A DNA stretch of 64,000 bases from Leucothrix arctica (GTDB lineage: Bacteria > Pseudomonadota > Gammaproteobacteria > Thiotrichales > Thiotrichaceae): positions 269,412 to 333,411 of the forward strand of contig NZ_QGKL01000029.1 of NCBI RefSeq assembly GCF_003172895.1, given 5' to 3'. Positions 8,061 through 17,262 of the stretch are shown piece by piece (the stretch's first letter is position 1; the number at the start of each line of letters is the position of its first letter). The notes beneath the pieces are model-generated. The model saw nothing but the letters and a program-made list of their open reading frames with translations, searched no databases and had not been told where the DNA came from. A program made the translations under genes and the position numbers.

Positions 8061-9414
8061 CCGTGTTTTTACTACTGTCTTTGCATTTGGTATTAGCTGC
8101 TTAGTTTCTACACCACTATTTGCTCATAATAGTGGTGAGATTCATACACATTCAACGCTAATGAACCTTCCTGCTAATACAGCAGCAGGACCACAACGCA
8201 CTCACTTCACACAACGCAATAATAATATTAATTATTACGGCTTCCTGCCAATTTATCAAATTGCTCCTCCGTTAACTATTATCACTCCACCTAAAGCCAT
8301 TAAACCTAAACGTAATGATTTCGTAAAAGATGAGATCCTTTTAGTTTATGACTTTGGCCTGAAGAGAAAAGAAATAGAAGCAATTACGGAAAAGTACAAG
8401 CTTAAACGTAAATCAGGTATGGCGATTGGCGCACTAAGAAAAGGCGTTATTATTGCTGATACATTAGGTCAAAACCCACTAGATCTAATGGAAGACATTA
8501 ACAAGGTTGAAAAAGACTTCGTTGCTAATACTAATAACTATTACTCCTTAGCAGCTAACAATACCTCAGTTTCCCCACCTAAATTAAATTACCCGCTTGC
8601 TCAAACAGGCGTTGGTAGAGCTCAACAGGTGTCGCGCGGAAGAGGCATTACTATAGGCATGGTTGATACGCCTGTAGATATTCGTCACCCTGCACTACGT
8701 GGCGTAAACATAGAACAGCACCTTATTGCCGACCCAAAAACAACTGAAAGTCGTGTACACGGGACATCTATTGCAGGTATTTTAGTCAGTAAAGACCCTC
8801 AGATTGGTGTAGCACCTGAAGCAAAGTTACTATCTGTTAGTGCTTTTTCATCCAGACCCGGACACCCGAAAGCACTTAGAGGAAAATCAACAGATATTGT
8901 TGCTGCAATCGCTTACTGCATCCAAAAGAAAGTCGATATTTTAAACCTCAGCTTTACTGGTGGACGCGACAAATTTGTTGAATCAATCATTCTAAATGCT
9001 ATCCAGCGCGGCATCACTGTTGTTGCAGCCGGTGGAAATAAAGGAAAAGTGGGCAGCACTGTTTACCCTGCAGTCATAGAAGGTGTAATCGGTGTAACCG
9101 CCGTAGATCGTAATCAGCGATTATTTGCACAGGCTGATCGAGGCCGCTTTATTGATATCGCGGCACCTGGTGTTGGGATACTCACACTAGCACCACAAGG
9201 CAAATTCCAAATTTCAACAGGTACTTCAATGGCTGCAGCGCATCTTTCAGGTGTTCTCGCATTACTGAAGTCGTACCAACACCAGTACCCTTCAGAGCAA
9301 CTAAACCTGACAACTATCGATCTGGGTCGGGAAGGCTGGGACCAAGAGTTTGGCAATGGCTTAGTAAACGCTAGTGCTGCACTTCGCCTTATTGGCGCCC
9401 CTCTGCCTTACTAA
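8002..9414 (+). CDS. Secreted S8 (subtilisin-family) serine protease
   Basis: This is a 470-residue protease with the complete catalytic triad: Asp222 (GMVDTPVDIRHP), His253 (RVHGTSIAG) and Ser409 (GTSMAAAHLSG). The oxyanion Asn346 is in AAGGNKGK. A Sec signal peptide ends near TPLFAHN (about residue 41). Residues 105-180 look like a propeptide domain (DEILLVYDFGLKRKEIEAI). The first ATG at 8002 has AGGAACTAAAG upstream, and a later ATG at 8020 is an alternative. The gene overlaps the anti-sigma gene and continues into the signal peptidase gene region, so the three are likely one transcript. Confidence 0.93.
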   Translation: MSCRKNMESSNSLVKNLLSNRVFTTVFAFGISCLVSTPLFAHNSGEIHTHSTLMNLPANTAAGPQRTHFTQRNNNINYYGFLPIYQIAPPLTIITPPKAIKPKRNDFVKDEILLVYDFGLKRKEIEAITEKYKLKRKSGMAIGALRKGVIIADTLGQNPLDLMEDINKVEKDFVANTNNYYSLAANNTSVSPPKLNYPLAQTGVGRAQQVSRGRGITIGMVDTPVDIRHPALRGVNIEQHLIADPKTTESRVHGTSIAGILVSKDPQIGVAPEAKLLSVSAFSSRPGHPKALRGKSTDIVAAIAYCIQKKVDILNLSFTGGRDKFVESIILNAIQRGITVVAAGGNKGKVGSTVYPAVIEGVIGVTAVDRNQRLFAQADRGRFIDIAAPGVGILTLAPQGKFQISTGTSMAAAHLSGVLALLKSYQHQYPSEQLNLTTIDLGREGWDQEFGNGLVNASAALRLIGAPLPY

Positions 9415-9469
9415 ACACAGCCATAACAACAAAGAGAGCGGCAGCAATGTACTTCTGCACAAGCCTTAT

Positions 9470-10048
9470 ATGATGGGAATTAAGCTACGTTACTGGCTGA
9501 TTGGAATTGTAATCATTTCAGCAGCAGTGACTTCCGGCGCAAAATATCAACTTAATCCTTACAACACCGCATCAGACACCTTTCGTGGTCGTGTATTAGG
9601 GTTTGAAATATTTAGAATCCCTAGTGGCTCAATGCAGCCAACACTGGTTCCCGGTGATAATATTTTTGTTTCCACTCGTATCTACAACGAGCAAGAGCCT
9701 CAAATTAATGACGTTATTATTTTCTTGTACCCAAAAAACAAGGAAGTAAATTACGTTAAACGCTTGATAGGACTTGGAGGTGACACTGTTCGCATAGAAA
9801 ACTTCAATGTTTATGTGAATGATAAAATCATCAACCAGACCTACCTTGATAATAATTTTGTGCAAAGGCCTTTTTCCCGCTATATGCAAGAAATCACTAT
9901 TCCAGAGGATAAGCTTTTCGTACTTGGGGACAACCGTGACAACAGTAATGATGGCCGCTTTTTTGGGCTGGTTGATAGAGCTGACGTGATTGGAAAGGCA
10001 AAAATGATCATCCTGGGAGAGCCTAAGCGCATAGGTCAAAAGCTATAA
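9470..10048 (+). CDS. Type I signal peptidase (LepB/SipS-like)
   Basis: Numbered from ATG 9470, the 192-residue protein has one N-terminal membrane helix (about 8-25), the Ser nucleophile in PSGSMQPTL (Ser54), the Lys base in VKRLIGLGGD (Lys97), and the box GDNRDNSNDGRFFG. It should cleave signal peptides at the outer face of the inner membrane. The frame is open back to GTG 9374, inside the protease gene, but the hydrophobic helix and fold argue for an ATG near 9470 or 9473; neither has a strong ribosome binding site. It is shorter than LepB and is probably an accessory peptidase for the exported products of this cluster. Confidence 0.88.
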   Translation: MMGIKLRYWLIGIVIISAAVTSGAKYQLNPYNTASDTFRGRVLGFEIFRIPSGSMQPTLVPGDNIFVSTRIYNEQEPQINDVIIFLYPKNKEVNYVKRLIGLGGDTVRIENFNVYVNDKIINQTYLDNNFVQRPFSRYMQEITIPEDKLFVLGDNRDNSNDGRFFGLVDRADVIGKAKMIILGEPKRIGQKL

Positions 10049-10707
10049 TGAAAGGGCTTTTTGTAACCGGTACTGATACGGATGTTGGTAAAACATGGGT
10101 CGGTAGATTAATCGTTCAAGCGTTGATTGAAAAAGGTGCAAAGCTGCAACCACGCAAGCCAATAGAATCTGGCTGGCCTACAAACATAGATAAAGTCACA
10201 TCAACAGACGCTTGGCATTTAGCTAATGCTGCAAATAAACTAGATCAACTCGATACTATTTGCCCCAACCGCTTCCCTGCTCCGCTCTCTCCTGTTCGAG
10301 CTGCTCGCATGGTTAATCAGTCTTTGTCTTTAGATAAAGTAGCAAAGCAATGCCTCGACAATTTACAACACGATGACTTTCTTTACGTAGAAGGCGCTGG
10401 TGGTTTTTATTCTCCTCTAGTCGAAGATGGCCTAAATGCGGACTTAGCCAGCAAACTGAAACTGCCCATCGTTTTAGTGGCTAATAATCGCCTTGGCTGC
10501 ATGAATCATATCCTTATGACTCACGAGGCTATGCAGAATCGCGATTTAAATCTTTTAGCGGTAATACTCAACCAAGTTGAAGCCATTGACCACGATACGG
10601 CCATGAACAACCAAGAAGATTTACAAGAATACCTGACTCAGCCTGTTTTTAGCTTGCGTCACGGTCAAACCACCTTGCCAGCCCCCCTGGTAAATTTGCT
10701 ATACTAG
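10048..10707 (+). CDS. bioD: Dethiobiotin synthetase
   Basis: The 219-residue protein begins with a P-loop GTDTDVGKT (residues 8-16) typical of BioD, which closes the ureido ring of dethiobiotin using ATP and CO2. The downstream RKPIESG segment and VEGAGGFYSPL motif also fit. Its ATG shares one base with the signal peptidase stop (TAATG), so it is probably cotranscribed. No other bio genes are nearby, and placement behind the sigma-factor module looks incidental. Confidence 0.93.
   Translation: MKGLFVTGTDTDVGKTWVGRLIVQALIEKGAKLQPRKPIESGWPTNIDKVTSTDAWHLANAANKLDQLDTICPNRFPAPLSPVRAARMVNQSLSLDKVAKQCLDNLQHDDFLYVEGAGGFYSPLVEDGLNADLASKLKLPIVLVANNRLGCMNHILMTHEAMQNRDLNLLAVILNQVEAIDHDTAMNNQEDLQEYLTQPVFSLRHGQTTLPAPLVNLLY
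10675..10705 (+). promoter_or_regulatory. Putative mnmG promoter
   Basis: An extended -10 (TGCTATACT, hexamer at 10700-10705) is preceded by TTGCCA at 10675-10680 with a 19-base spacer. It lies at the end of bioD, about 35 bases before the mnmG start. Confidence 0.5.
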
Positions 10708-10740
10708 TGAGTTACTTAGACACTCGCTGGATACACTCCC

Positions 10741-12633
10741 ATGTTATACCCAAAAAATTATGATGTAATCGTTGTCGGTGGCGGCCATGCCGGAACGGAA
10801 GCTGCTCTTGCAGCTGCACGCATGGGACAAAGCACACTATTACTTACCCACAACATCGAAACCATCGGCCAAATGAGCTGTAACCCTGCCATTGGTGGTA
10901 TTGGTAAAGGTCACTTGGTTAAAGAAATTGATGCTTTAGGCGGTGCTATGGGTCATGCCGCTGACCGTGGTGGTATTCAGTTTAGAACACTTAATGCACG
11001 TAAAGGTCCCGCAGTACGTGCGACACGTGCTCAAGCAGATCGCGTCCTTTATAAAGCAGCGATTATGGACATTGTCCTTAATCAAGAAAACCTAGATGTA
11101 TTCATGCAATCGGCAGACGACTTAATGGTTGAAAATGACACTGTCGTCGGTGTTATCTCACAGATGGGCGTCAAGTTCAGAGCAAAAGCGGTCGTACTAA
11201 CCGTGGGTACATTCCTTGGCGGAAAGATCCATATCGGCATGGAAAATCATTCAGGTGGACGTGCAGGAGACCCTCCGTCTATTGCATTAGCTGATCGCCT
11301 AAGAGAATTACCGTTTCGTGTTGAGCGCCTGAAAACAGGTACGCCACCCCGTATTGATGCGCGCTCGATTGATTATACGAATCTTCAAGAGCAGCCGGGT
11401 GACACACCAACACCAGTATTTTCATATATTGGTAGCCGAGCTGAACACCCAAAACAAATTTCTTGCCACATTACACATACCAACCAAAAGACACACGACA
11501 TCATCCTTGGCTCCCTAGATCGCTCGCCAATGTATTCAGGCGTCATTGAAGGAATTGGTCCTCGTTATTGTCCATCTATTGAGGATAAAGTTGTTCGCTT
11601 TGCTGATAAATCGAGCCACCAAATCTTCATTGAGCCAGAAGGCTTAAATACATACGAGATCTATCCTAACGGTATATCAACAAGCTTACCGTTCGACGTG
11701 CAGTTAGAGTTTGTGCGCTCGATGGTTGGCTTTGAAAATGCACACATTACTCGCCCTGGTTATGCGATTGAGTATGACTTCTTTGACCCTAGAGACCTAA
11801 AGCCAAGCTTAGAAACTAAGTTTATTAATGGATTGTTCTTTGCTGGTCAAATTAACGGAACCACTGGTTACGAAGAAGCCGGCGCACAAGGCTTACTGGC
11901 GGGTTTAAATGCCGGGCTACTCGTGCAAGGCAAAGAAGCTTGGACACCAAAACGTAACGAAGCATATATCGGCGTACTGGTAGATGACCTTATTACTTGT
12001 GGAACTCAAGAACCTTATCGCATGTTCACTAGTCGTGCTGAACACCGTCTATTGTTACGTGAAGATAATGCTGACTTACGTTTGACTGAGATCGGCTATA
12101 ACTTGGGCTTGGTTGATGAAAATCGCTGGCGCTTGTTTAGCGAGAAAAGAGAGCAGGTAGAGAAAGAGTTGCAACGCGTACGTGGTACTTGCATTCACCC
12201 TTCTCAAATAACTGATGAGCAGAGCGAGCAGATATTCAAAGGTAAACTAAGTCGCGAGTACCATATGGATGAGCTAATACGCCGCCCTGATGTGACTTAC
12301 AACAGTCTTCGTAGCATCGAAAGTGCCGGCCCAATGGTTGAAAACGAAGCTATAGCCGAGCAAGTAGAAGTGCAAATTAAGTATGCGGGTTATATCGAAC
12401 GCCAGCAGCTTGAAGTGGATAAACAACTAAAACAGGAAGGCACTGCGATACCAGACAACTTGAATTACACCTTAGTATCTGGCCTATCTAATGAAGTGCG
12501 TCAGAAATTTACCGACCAACGCCCTGTTACCGTTGGCCATGCATCACGTATTCCTGGCGTTACACCTGCAGCGATTTCAATATTGATCGTTCACTTAAAG
12601 AAGAAACAACTCCAACTAAAGGCAAGTGCATGA
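10741..12633 (+). CDS. mnmG: tRNA uridine-5-carboxymethylaminomethyl modification enzyme MnmG
   Basis: The 630-residue length matches MnmG (GidA). The N-terminal FAD motif [16 protein letters not shown] and the motifs [24 protein letters not shown] and [12 protein letters not shown] are diagnostic. With MnmE it modifies the wobble uridine of several tRNAs using FAD and NADH. The C-terminal helical domain (about 550-630) is intact, with YAGYIERQ and [12 protein letters not shown]. It overlaps rsmG by four bases. The mnmG-rsmG pair often lies near the replication origin, but no parAB or dnaA genes follow here. Confidence 0.98.
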   Translation: MLYPKNYDVIVVGGGHAGTEAALAAARMGQSTLLLTHNIETIGQMSCNPAIGGIGKGHLVKEIDALGGAMGHAADRGGIQFRTLNARKGPAVRATRAQADRVLYKAAIMDIVLNQENLDVFMQSADDLMVENDTVVGVISQMGVKFRAKAVVLTVGTFLGGKIHIGMENHSGGRAGDPPSIALADRLRELPFRVERLKTGTPPRIDARSIDYTNLQEQPGDTPTPVFSYIGSRAEHPKQISCHITHTNQKTHDIILGSLDRSPMYSGVIEGIGPRYCPSIEDKVVRFADKSSHQIFIEPEGLNTYEIYPNGISTSLPFDVQLEFVRSMVGFENAHITRPGYAIEYDFFDPRDLKPSLETKFINGLFFAGQINGTTGYEEAGAQGLLAGLNAGLLVQGKEAWTPKRNEAYIGVLVDDLITCGTQEPYRMFTSRAEHRLLLREDNADLRLTEIGYNLGLVDENRWRLFSEKREQVEKELQRVRGTCIHPSQITDEQSEQIFKGKLSREYHMDELIRRPDVTYNSLRSIESAGPMVENEAIAEQVEVQIKYAGYIERQQLEVDKQLKQEGTAIPDNLNYTLVSGLSNEVRQKFTDQRPVTVGHASRIPGVTPAAISILIVHLKKKQLQLKASA

Positions 12634-13253
12634 GCGACAAACTTTGGAAATTAGGTATCGAGAAACTAGACCTCGATATTACTGATGCACACATTGAAAA
12701 ACTTAAGCACTACGTCACGCTTTTAGATCGCTGGAATAAGACTTACAACCTGACCGCTGTTCGTAACCCGAATGACATGATTCCAGCACATATTTTTGAC
12801 AGTTTAGTCGTCGCTCCACATATTGATGGGGAAAACTGTTTAGATGTTGGCAGTGGCGCGGGGCTTCCTGGTATTCCATTATCGATTCTTCAGCCTGATC
12901 GTCAATTCACCATGCTGGATACTAACGGTAAAAAGACGCGTTTTATTCAACAGGCAATTATTGAGCTTGGCTTACCAAACGCTTCCGTTGTGCAAAGTCG
13001 TGTCGCCGAATGGCAGTCAGAGACTAAGTTTGACGCTATTATCAGCCGTGCATTTGCCTCTATTGCTGACTTTGTTGATGGTTGCAGCATGCACCTTAAG
13101 GACAAAGGCGCTATTTATGCTATGAAGGGTCAGTACCCATCAGAAGAACTAATTTACACACCCAAAGGTTATGAATTAGTAGAAAAAATAGTATTAGAAG
13201 TCCCGTATCTAGAAGGTGAACGCCATTTGTTAAAAATTATTAACACTGGCTAA
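12630..13253 (+). CDS. rsmG: 16S rRNA (guanine527-N7)-methyltransferase
   Basis: The 207-residue protein has the RsmG (GidB) signature: [12 protein letters not shown] near the N-terminus, [10 protein letters not shown], and the SAM-binding loop [17 protein letters not shown] at about residues 70-86. It methylates G527 of 16S rRNA. The start overlaps the mnmG stop as ATGA, the standard gene pair. A terminator hairpin follows at 13388. Confidence 0.97.
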   Translation: MSDKLWKLGIEKLDLDITDAHIEKLKHYVTLLDRWNKTYNLTAVRNPNDMIPAHIFDSLVVAPHIDGENCLDVGSGAGLPGIPLSILQPDRQFTMLDTNGKKTRFIQQAIIELGLPNASVVQSRVAEWQSETKFDAIISRAFASIADFVDGCSMHLKDKGAIYAMKGQYPSEELIYTPKGYELVEKIVLEVPYLEGERHLLKIINTG

Positions 13254-13307
13254 ATCACGGCTCTGGGTATATTTCTGAGGCGAGAAATAACGTACAATAA
13301 TTGCATA

Positions 13308-13368
13308 ACTAGTTACAAAGTTTATCCCTTAATTACTAGTTATAATATCTCCTTCTTTACACTAGTTA
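13308..13368. repeat. Three ACTAGTTA direct repeats with about 26-base period
   Basis: ACTAGTTA occurs at 13308-13315, 13335-13342 and 13361-13368, start spacing 27 and 26 bases, in the AT-rich gap after rsmG. Each contains the palindrome ACTAGT. The regular spacing suggests protein binding on different helical faces or an iteron-like array. Function unknown. Confidence 0.4.
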
Positions 13369-13387
13369 ATCATGCAAATGATTTTTG

Positions 13388-13425
13388 GGCGCTAACAGTT
13401 TTCTGTTCAGCGCCATTCTTTTATT
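13388..13425 (+). terminator. Rho-independent terminator after rsmG
   Basis: The stem pairs GGCGCT with AGCGCC, with inner ACAG/CTGT and a TTTT loop (13388-13414), followed by a T-rich tract ATTCTTTTATTT. It ends the mnmG-rsmG transcript. Confidence 0.75.
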
Positions 13426-13459
13426 TAGTGCGAAGAAACACTCCTCAGCAAAAATACCG

Positions 13460-13465
13460 TATAAT
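13460..13465 (+). promoter_or_regulatory. Putative glyQS promoter (-10 TATAAT)
   Basis: A consensus TATAAT lies 35 bases before the glyQ ATG and downstream of the rsmG terminator. The -35 region is poor (GAAACA). Confidence 0.45.
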
Positions 13466-13500
13466 CCTCACCTTTACTGAAACTGCTGAATTCACTGAAA

Positions 13501-14412
13501 ATGTCTGAATATAATGTCACTACCTTTCAAGGGCAAATCTTCGCTCTTCAGGATTACTGGGCTAAGCATGGCTGTGCCATTCTTCAACCTTACGATATGC
13601 CAATGGGCGCAGGAACATTCCACCCTGCAACCTTCTTAAGAGCGATTGGCCCTGAGCCATGGCGTGCAGCCTATGTACAGCCTTCACGTCGCCCTACTGA
13701 TGGCCGTTATGGTGAGAATCCAAACAGACTTCAGCACTATTATCAGTTCCAAACACTGCTAAAGCCTTCGCCAGATAACATTCAAGAGCTATACCTTGGC
13801 TCATTGAAGGCAATCGGCATCGACCCGCTTAAGCATGACGTCCGTTTTGTAGAAGACAACTGGGAGTCACCAACGCTAGGTGCGTGGGGCTTGGGTTGGG
13901 AGATTTGGCTTAATGGTATGGAGGTGTCACAGTTCACCTACTTCCAGCAAGTCGGTGGTCTAGACTGCACACCTGTTTCAGGTGAACTAACTTATGGACT
14001 TGAACGACTTGCAATGTATGTGCAAAACGTTGAAAACGTTTACGACCTAGTCTGGACAGAAAGCCCTGAAGGTACCATCACTTACGGTGATGTTTACCAC
14101 CAAAACGAAGTTGAGCAGTCTACTTACAACTTCGAAAAGGCTAACGTCGAAGAGCTATTCCATCAGTTTGATGAGGCTGAAAAAGTCAGTAATGCAATGA
14201 TCGAAGACGGTCTGCCACTCCCTGCTTATGAGCAGATGCTAACCGCCTCACACGTATTCAACTTGCTAGATGCCCGTCACGCCATTTCTGTGACAGAGCG
14301 TCAGCGATATATTTTACGTGTTCGTGCATTGTCTCGTGGTATTGCTCAGGCTTACTACGACTCTCGTGAGAAGCTTGGCTTCCCGATGCTTAAAACTGAC
14401 AACGTCAAATAA
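13501..14412 (+). CDS. glyQ: Glycyl-tRNA synthetase alpha subunit
   Basis: The 303-residue protein is the catalytic alpha subunit of the tetrameric bacterial GlyRS, which charges tRNA-Gly. Diagnostic stretches are [48 protein letters not shown] and [13 protein letters not shown]. Length is as in E. coli. glyS follows after 12 bases, preceded by an AGGAG site, so the subunits are cotranslated. Confidence 0.98.
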   Translation: MSEYNVTTFQGQIFALQDYWAKHGCAILQPYDMPMGAGTFHPATFLRAIGPEPWRAAYVQPSRRPTDGRYGENPNRLQHYYQFQTLLKPSPDNIQELYLGSLKAIGIDPLKHDVRFVEDNWESPTLGAWGLGWEIWLNGMEVSQFTYFQQVGGLDCTPVSGELTYGLERLAMYVQNVENVYDLVWTESPEGTITYGDVYHQNEVEQSTYNFEKANVEELFHQFDEAEKVSNAMIEDGLPLPAYEQMLTASHVFNLLDARHAISVTERQRYILRVRALSRGIAQAYYDSREKLGFPMLKTDNVK

Positions 14413-14424
14413 GGAGATCTAGCA

Positions 14425-16500
14425 ATGACTACTACAGCAGACTTGCTGATCGAAATTGGTACTGAAGAGCTACCACCGAAGACGCTAAACAAATTATCAG
14501 CAGCATTAACGAGTCACTTTGCGGCGAGCTTAAAAGAAGCAAACCTTGAGCATGGTGAAGTCACCTCATACTCATCACCTCGTCGTTTAGCGATCATGGT
14601 GAAAGACGTTGCAGCATTTCAGGCAGACCAACTGGTTGAAAAACGCGGCCCTGCTCTAAAAGCAGCACTTGATAAAGAAGGCAACCCAAGTAAAGCCGCA
14701 CAAGGTTTTGCGCGTTCTTGCGGTATTGAGTTTGACCAGCTTCAGCAAATTGAAACAAGCAAAGGTACTTACCTTAACTTCAAGCAAGAAGTAAAAGGTC
14801 TAGCCGCTACTGCACTACTACCTGACATGCTAAACAAAGCGCTAGCGGCACTGCCGATTGCTAAGCGTATGCGTTGGGGTGCTAGTGACATTGAATTTGT
14901 GCGTCCAGTTCATTGGATCGTATTCCTACTAGGCGATGACATTGTTGATGCTGAAGTACTTGGTATCCAGTCTGGCCGTGACAGTCGTGGGCATCGTTTC
15001 CACCACCCAGAAAATATCACTCTAAACAAAGCAACGGACTACCTTGCAGCGCTGGAGAAAGCTTATGTTATGGCTGACCAACCAAGTCGTCGCGAGAGTG
15101 TTCGCCAGCAAGCGACTGATTCTGCAATTGCGCTAGGTGGAACGGCTGTTATCGACGCTGACTTGCTTGATGAAGTGACTAACCTTGTCGAATGGCCTGT
15201 TGCGGTTCACGGTAACTTCCCTGAGAAGTTCTTAGACATTCCTCAAGAATGTTTGATCAGCAGTATGCAAGATCACCAGAAGTATTTCCCTGTGGTTGAT
15301 GCCGATGGCAAATTAATGCCTCACTTCATCACTATCTCAAACATTGAAAGCTCGGATGTTGAAGTAGTGCGTGACGGTAATGAGCGTGTTATCTCGCCTC
15401 GTTTCAGTGATGCGGCATTCTTCTGGGAGCAAGACTGCAAAATCCCATTGATCGAACGTAGTGAAGCGACTAAGAAAATTGTATTCCAACAAAAGCTTGG
15501 TACGTTGTTTGAAAAGACAGAACGTGTTGCGCTGCTTGCGGGAAACATTGCTGAACAACTTGGCGAAAACGTTGAGCACGCTGTACGCGCTGCAAAACTA
15601 AGTAAGTGTGACCTAAGCAGTGACATGGTTTATGAGTTTACTGACTTACAAGGCATCATGGGCCGTTACTATGCACTGAGCGATGGCGAGCCAGAAGCTG
15701 TTGCTTATGCACTTGAGGAACAGTACAAGCCTGGTTTTGCTGGCGATACTATTCCTCAGTACATGACGGGTAAGATTCTTTCCCTGTCAGATAAGCTAGA
15801 TACGATTTTAGGTATCTTCGCTATTGGTCAAAAGCCAACCGGTACAAAAGATCCATTTGCACTTCGTCGTGCAGCATTGGGGGCTTTGCGTATCATTATC
15901 GAAGGCGACCTTAAACTAGACTTACGTGATCTTCTTAGCTTTGCGGCTGCTGGCTTGCAAGATAAGGTCGACGCTAAAGCGGCTATCGACACAACTTACC
16001 AGTACATCATGGAGCGGCTACGTGCGTACTACCAAGATCAAGGTGTTGGCCCAGATGTAGTTGAAGCGGTTTCAGCAATGAACATCAGCTCACCTATTGA
16101 GTTTGAGCACCGCGTTAAAGCGGTTAATGTATTTAAAGAGCTGCCAGAAGCTGTGCCACTCGCTGCTGCAAATAAGCGTATTGCTAATATTCTTAAGAAA
16201 CTAGATGAGCCTGTGACTGAATCAGTTAAAGTTGATTTGTTTATTGAAGCTCAAGAACCAGCGCTTTACGACGTCATTAAACAGCAACAGTCGAAGCTAG
16301 AACCACTACTCGCAAGCAATAACTACCAAGAAGCACTGTTATCGCTAGCTGCGATTCGCCCAGAAGTAGATGCATTCTTTGATGGTGTGATGATTATGAG
16401 TGACGATATAGCCTTGAAAAACAACCGCTTAGCATTACTTACTGAGCTACGTGCCCTGTTTTTACAGGTTGCTGACTTATCTAGTCTGCAAGGCGCTTAA
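14425..16500 (+). CDS. glyS: Glycyl-tRNA synthetase beta subunit
   Basis: The 691-residue beta subunit binds tRNA-Gly and completes the alpha2-beta2 enzyme with GlyQ. The N-terminus LLIEIGTEELPPK is diagnostic, followed by SPRRLAI and a RMRWG segment; the C-terminal region has FFDGVMIMSDD, typical of the anticodon-binding DALR-like domain. AAGGAG is eight bases before the ATG. The intergenic stretch after the stop begins with an imperfect hairpin (about 16510-16547) without a U tract. Confidence 0.97.
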   Translation: MTTTADLLIEIGTEELPPKTLNKLSAALTSHFAASLKEANLEHGEVTSYSSPRRLAIMVKDVAAFQADQLVEKRGPALKAALDKEGNPSKAAQGFARSCGIEFDQLQQIETSKGTYLNFKQEVKGLAATALLPDMLNKALAALPIAKRMRWGASDIEFVRPVHWIVFLLGDDIVDAEVLGIQSGRDSRGHRFHHPENITLNKATDYLAALEKAYVMADQPSRRESVRQQATDSAIALGGTAVIDADLLDEVTNLVEWPVAVHGNFPEKFLDIPQECLISSMQDHQKYFPVVDADGKLMPHFITISNIESSDVEVVRDGNERVISPRFSDAAFFWEQDCKIPLIERSEATKKIVFQQKLGTLFEKTERVALLAGNIAEQLGENVEHAVRAAKLSKCDLSSDMVYEFTDLQGIMGRYYALSDGEPEAVAYALEEQYKPGFAGDTIPQYMTGKILSLSDKLDTILGIFAIGQKPTGTKDPFALRRAALGALRIIIEGDLKLDLRDLLSFAAAGLQDKVDAKAAIDTTYQYIMERLRAYYQDQGVGPDVVEAVSAMNISSPIEFEHRVKAVNVFKELPEAVPLAAANKRIANILKKLDEPVTESVKVDLFIEAQEPALYDVIKQQQSKLEPLLASNNYQEALLSLAAIRPEVDAFFDGVMIMSDDIALKNNRLALLTELRALFLQVADLSSLQGA

Positions 16501-16576
16501 AGCCTGACCAAGTGTTATAAGTAGGTATTCACTACTGCTTATAACTTGTTCGTGACAAGTAGTCGGTTGCGGATAG

Positions 16577-16632
16577 CCTTGAACCTAAGTGAGCCTCTAA
16601 GATACACACATCTTAAGGAACTAAGGCAAGGC
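16577..16632 (+). ncRNA. Imperfect long hairpin after glyS
   Basis: GCCTTG (16577-16582) pairs with CAAGGC at the far end. CCTAAGT nearly pairs with ACTAAGG (one mismatch), and TAAGAT pairs with ATCTTA around a 6-base loop. Together they form one extended rod-like hairpin. It is the first of several structures in a 762-base stretch (16501-17262) without a credible protein gene. The RNA strand is assumed to be plus. Function unknown. Confidence 0.3.
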
Positions 16633-16697
16633 ACAAAGTAAGGATGCTTTGGCATTGCAATTAAGATGCTCAGGGATTGAGCGTCGCACCAAAAAAA

Positions 16698-16788
16698 GCG
16701 TCTTTCGCCGGGGGAAGCAAAAGACGCATACTGAGATTGACGGTGGTCTTATTTTTGTTATTAATAAACCGTTCGTATCTCGGGGGCT
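16698..16788 (+). ncRNA. Structured element, copy 1 of a tandem pair
   Basis: An 8-bp hairpin (GCGTCTTT/AAAGACGC, G-rich loop) is followed by a second stem. That stem pairs GAGAT with ATCTC and ACGGT with ACCGT around the U-rich loop CTTATTTTTGTTATTAAT, and it ends in CGGGGGCTT. A second copy with changed but still pairing bases lies at 16846-16937. The paired-change pattern points to a conserved RNA structure. It may be an Hfq-type small RNA or a leader element; I do not recognise a known family. Confidence 0.45.
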
Positions 16789-16805
16789 TGCTGGTAAAGC
16801 TGTAT

Positions 16806-16835
16806 TAAGTAAGGACTATTTAACATCCTTACTTA
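16806..16835 (+). ncRNA. Perfect 10-bp hairpin between the two structured elements
   Basis: TAAGTAAGGA pairs with TCCTTACTTA around a 10-base loop. It separates copies 1 and 2 and is followed by AGGAATAAAA rather than a U tract, so it is not a normal intrinsic terminator on the plus strand. Confidence 0.35.
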
Positions 16836-16845
16836 GGAATAAAAT

Positions 16846-16937
16846 GTGCCCTTCTCTGGGGAGAGTCAGGGCACAGGGGTTGAGACTGACGATGATCTTA
16901 TTTTTATTATTAAGTAATCCGTCTCATCTCGGGGCTT
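16846..16937 (+). ncRNA. Structured element, copy 2 of a tandem pair
   Basis: The hairpin GTGCCCT/AGGGCAC, with inner CTCT/AGAG and a GGGG loop, is followed by a GAGAC/GTCTC stem around the loop CTTATTTTTATTATTAAG and then TCTCGGGGCTTTT. Order, loop sequence and 3' end match copy 1, while the first stem has different but complementary bases. The GGGGCTTTT end could be a weak terminator. The rest of the gap to 17262 is AT-rich, with several TGAC/GTCA motifs around 17090-17160 and no gene. Confidence 0.45.
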
Positions 16938-17262
16938 TTCGTTATTATTATCAATCTACATGTCTTACTAGTTATGAATATATAGTTGCAATCGGAGTGC
17001 CAACTTTTCGATACCGCACCTAAGTCACTGATTAACAATCAAATACAATAAAAAATACTAATCTAAAACACTTTTAATATGACGTCGTAAGCTGACACTA
17101 TGACTTTCTTCTTGTCAGCAAGTGACAGTAAGACCGTGACTATGTCACTATGCTTTCAGAGAAACGCACATTAACTGATCAATAAAAGCACAATTACATC
17201 AAACTCCTGCGTCTGCTGGCAAAAAACCCACTCTCATTGCAATACTTCATAGGCACATACTC

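Noticed and set aside
9374..9469. Upstream GTG start for the signal peptidase
   Set aside because: It would add 32 residues coded inside the protease gene, with no signal-peptidase similarity.
16649..17023. Plus-strand frame of 124 codons across the duplicated hairpins
   Set aside because: It has no ribosome binding site, spans both structured copies, and its composition looks non-coding.
16501..17262. Cobalamin riboswitch upstream of the CobH-like gene
   Set aside because: The B12-box and core motifs are absent; the hairpins do not match that class. The glycine riboswitch pattern is also absent.
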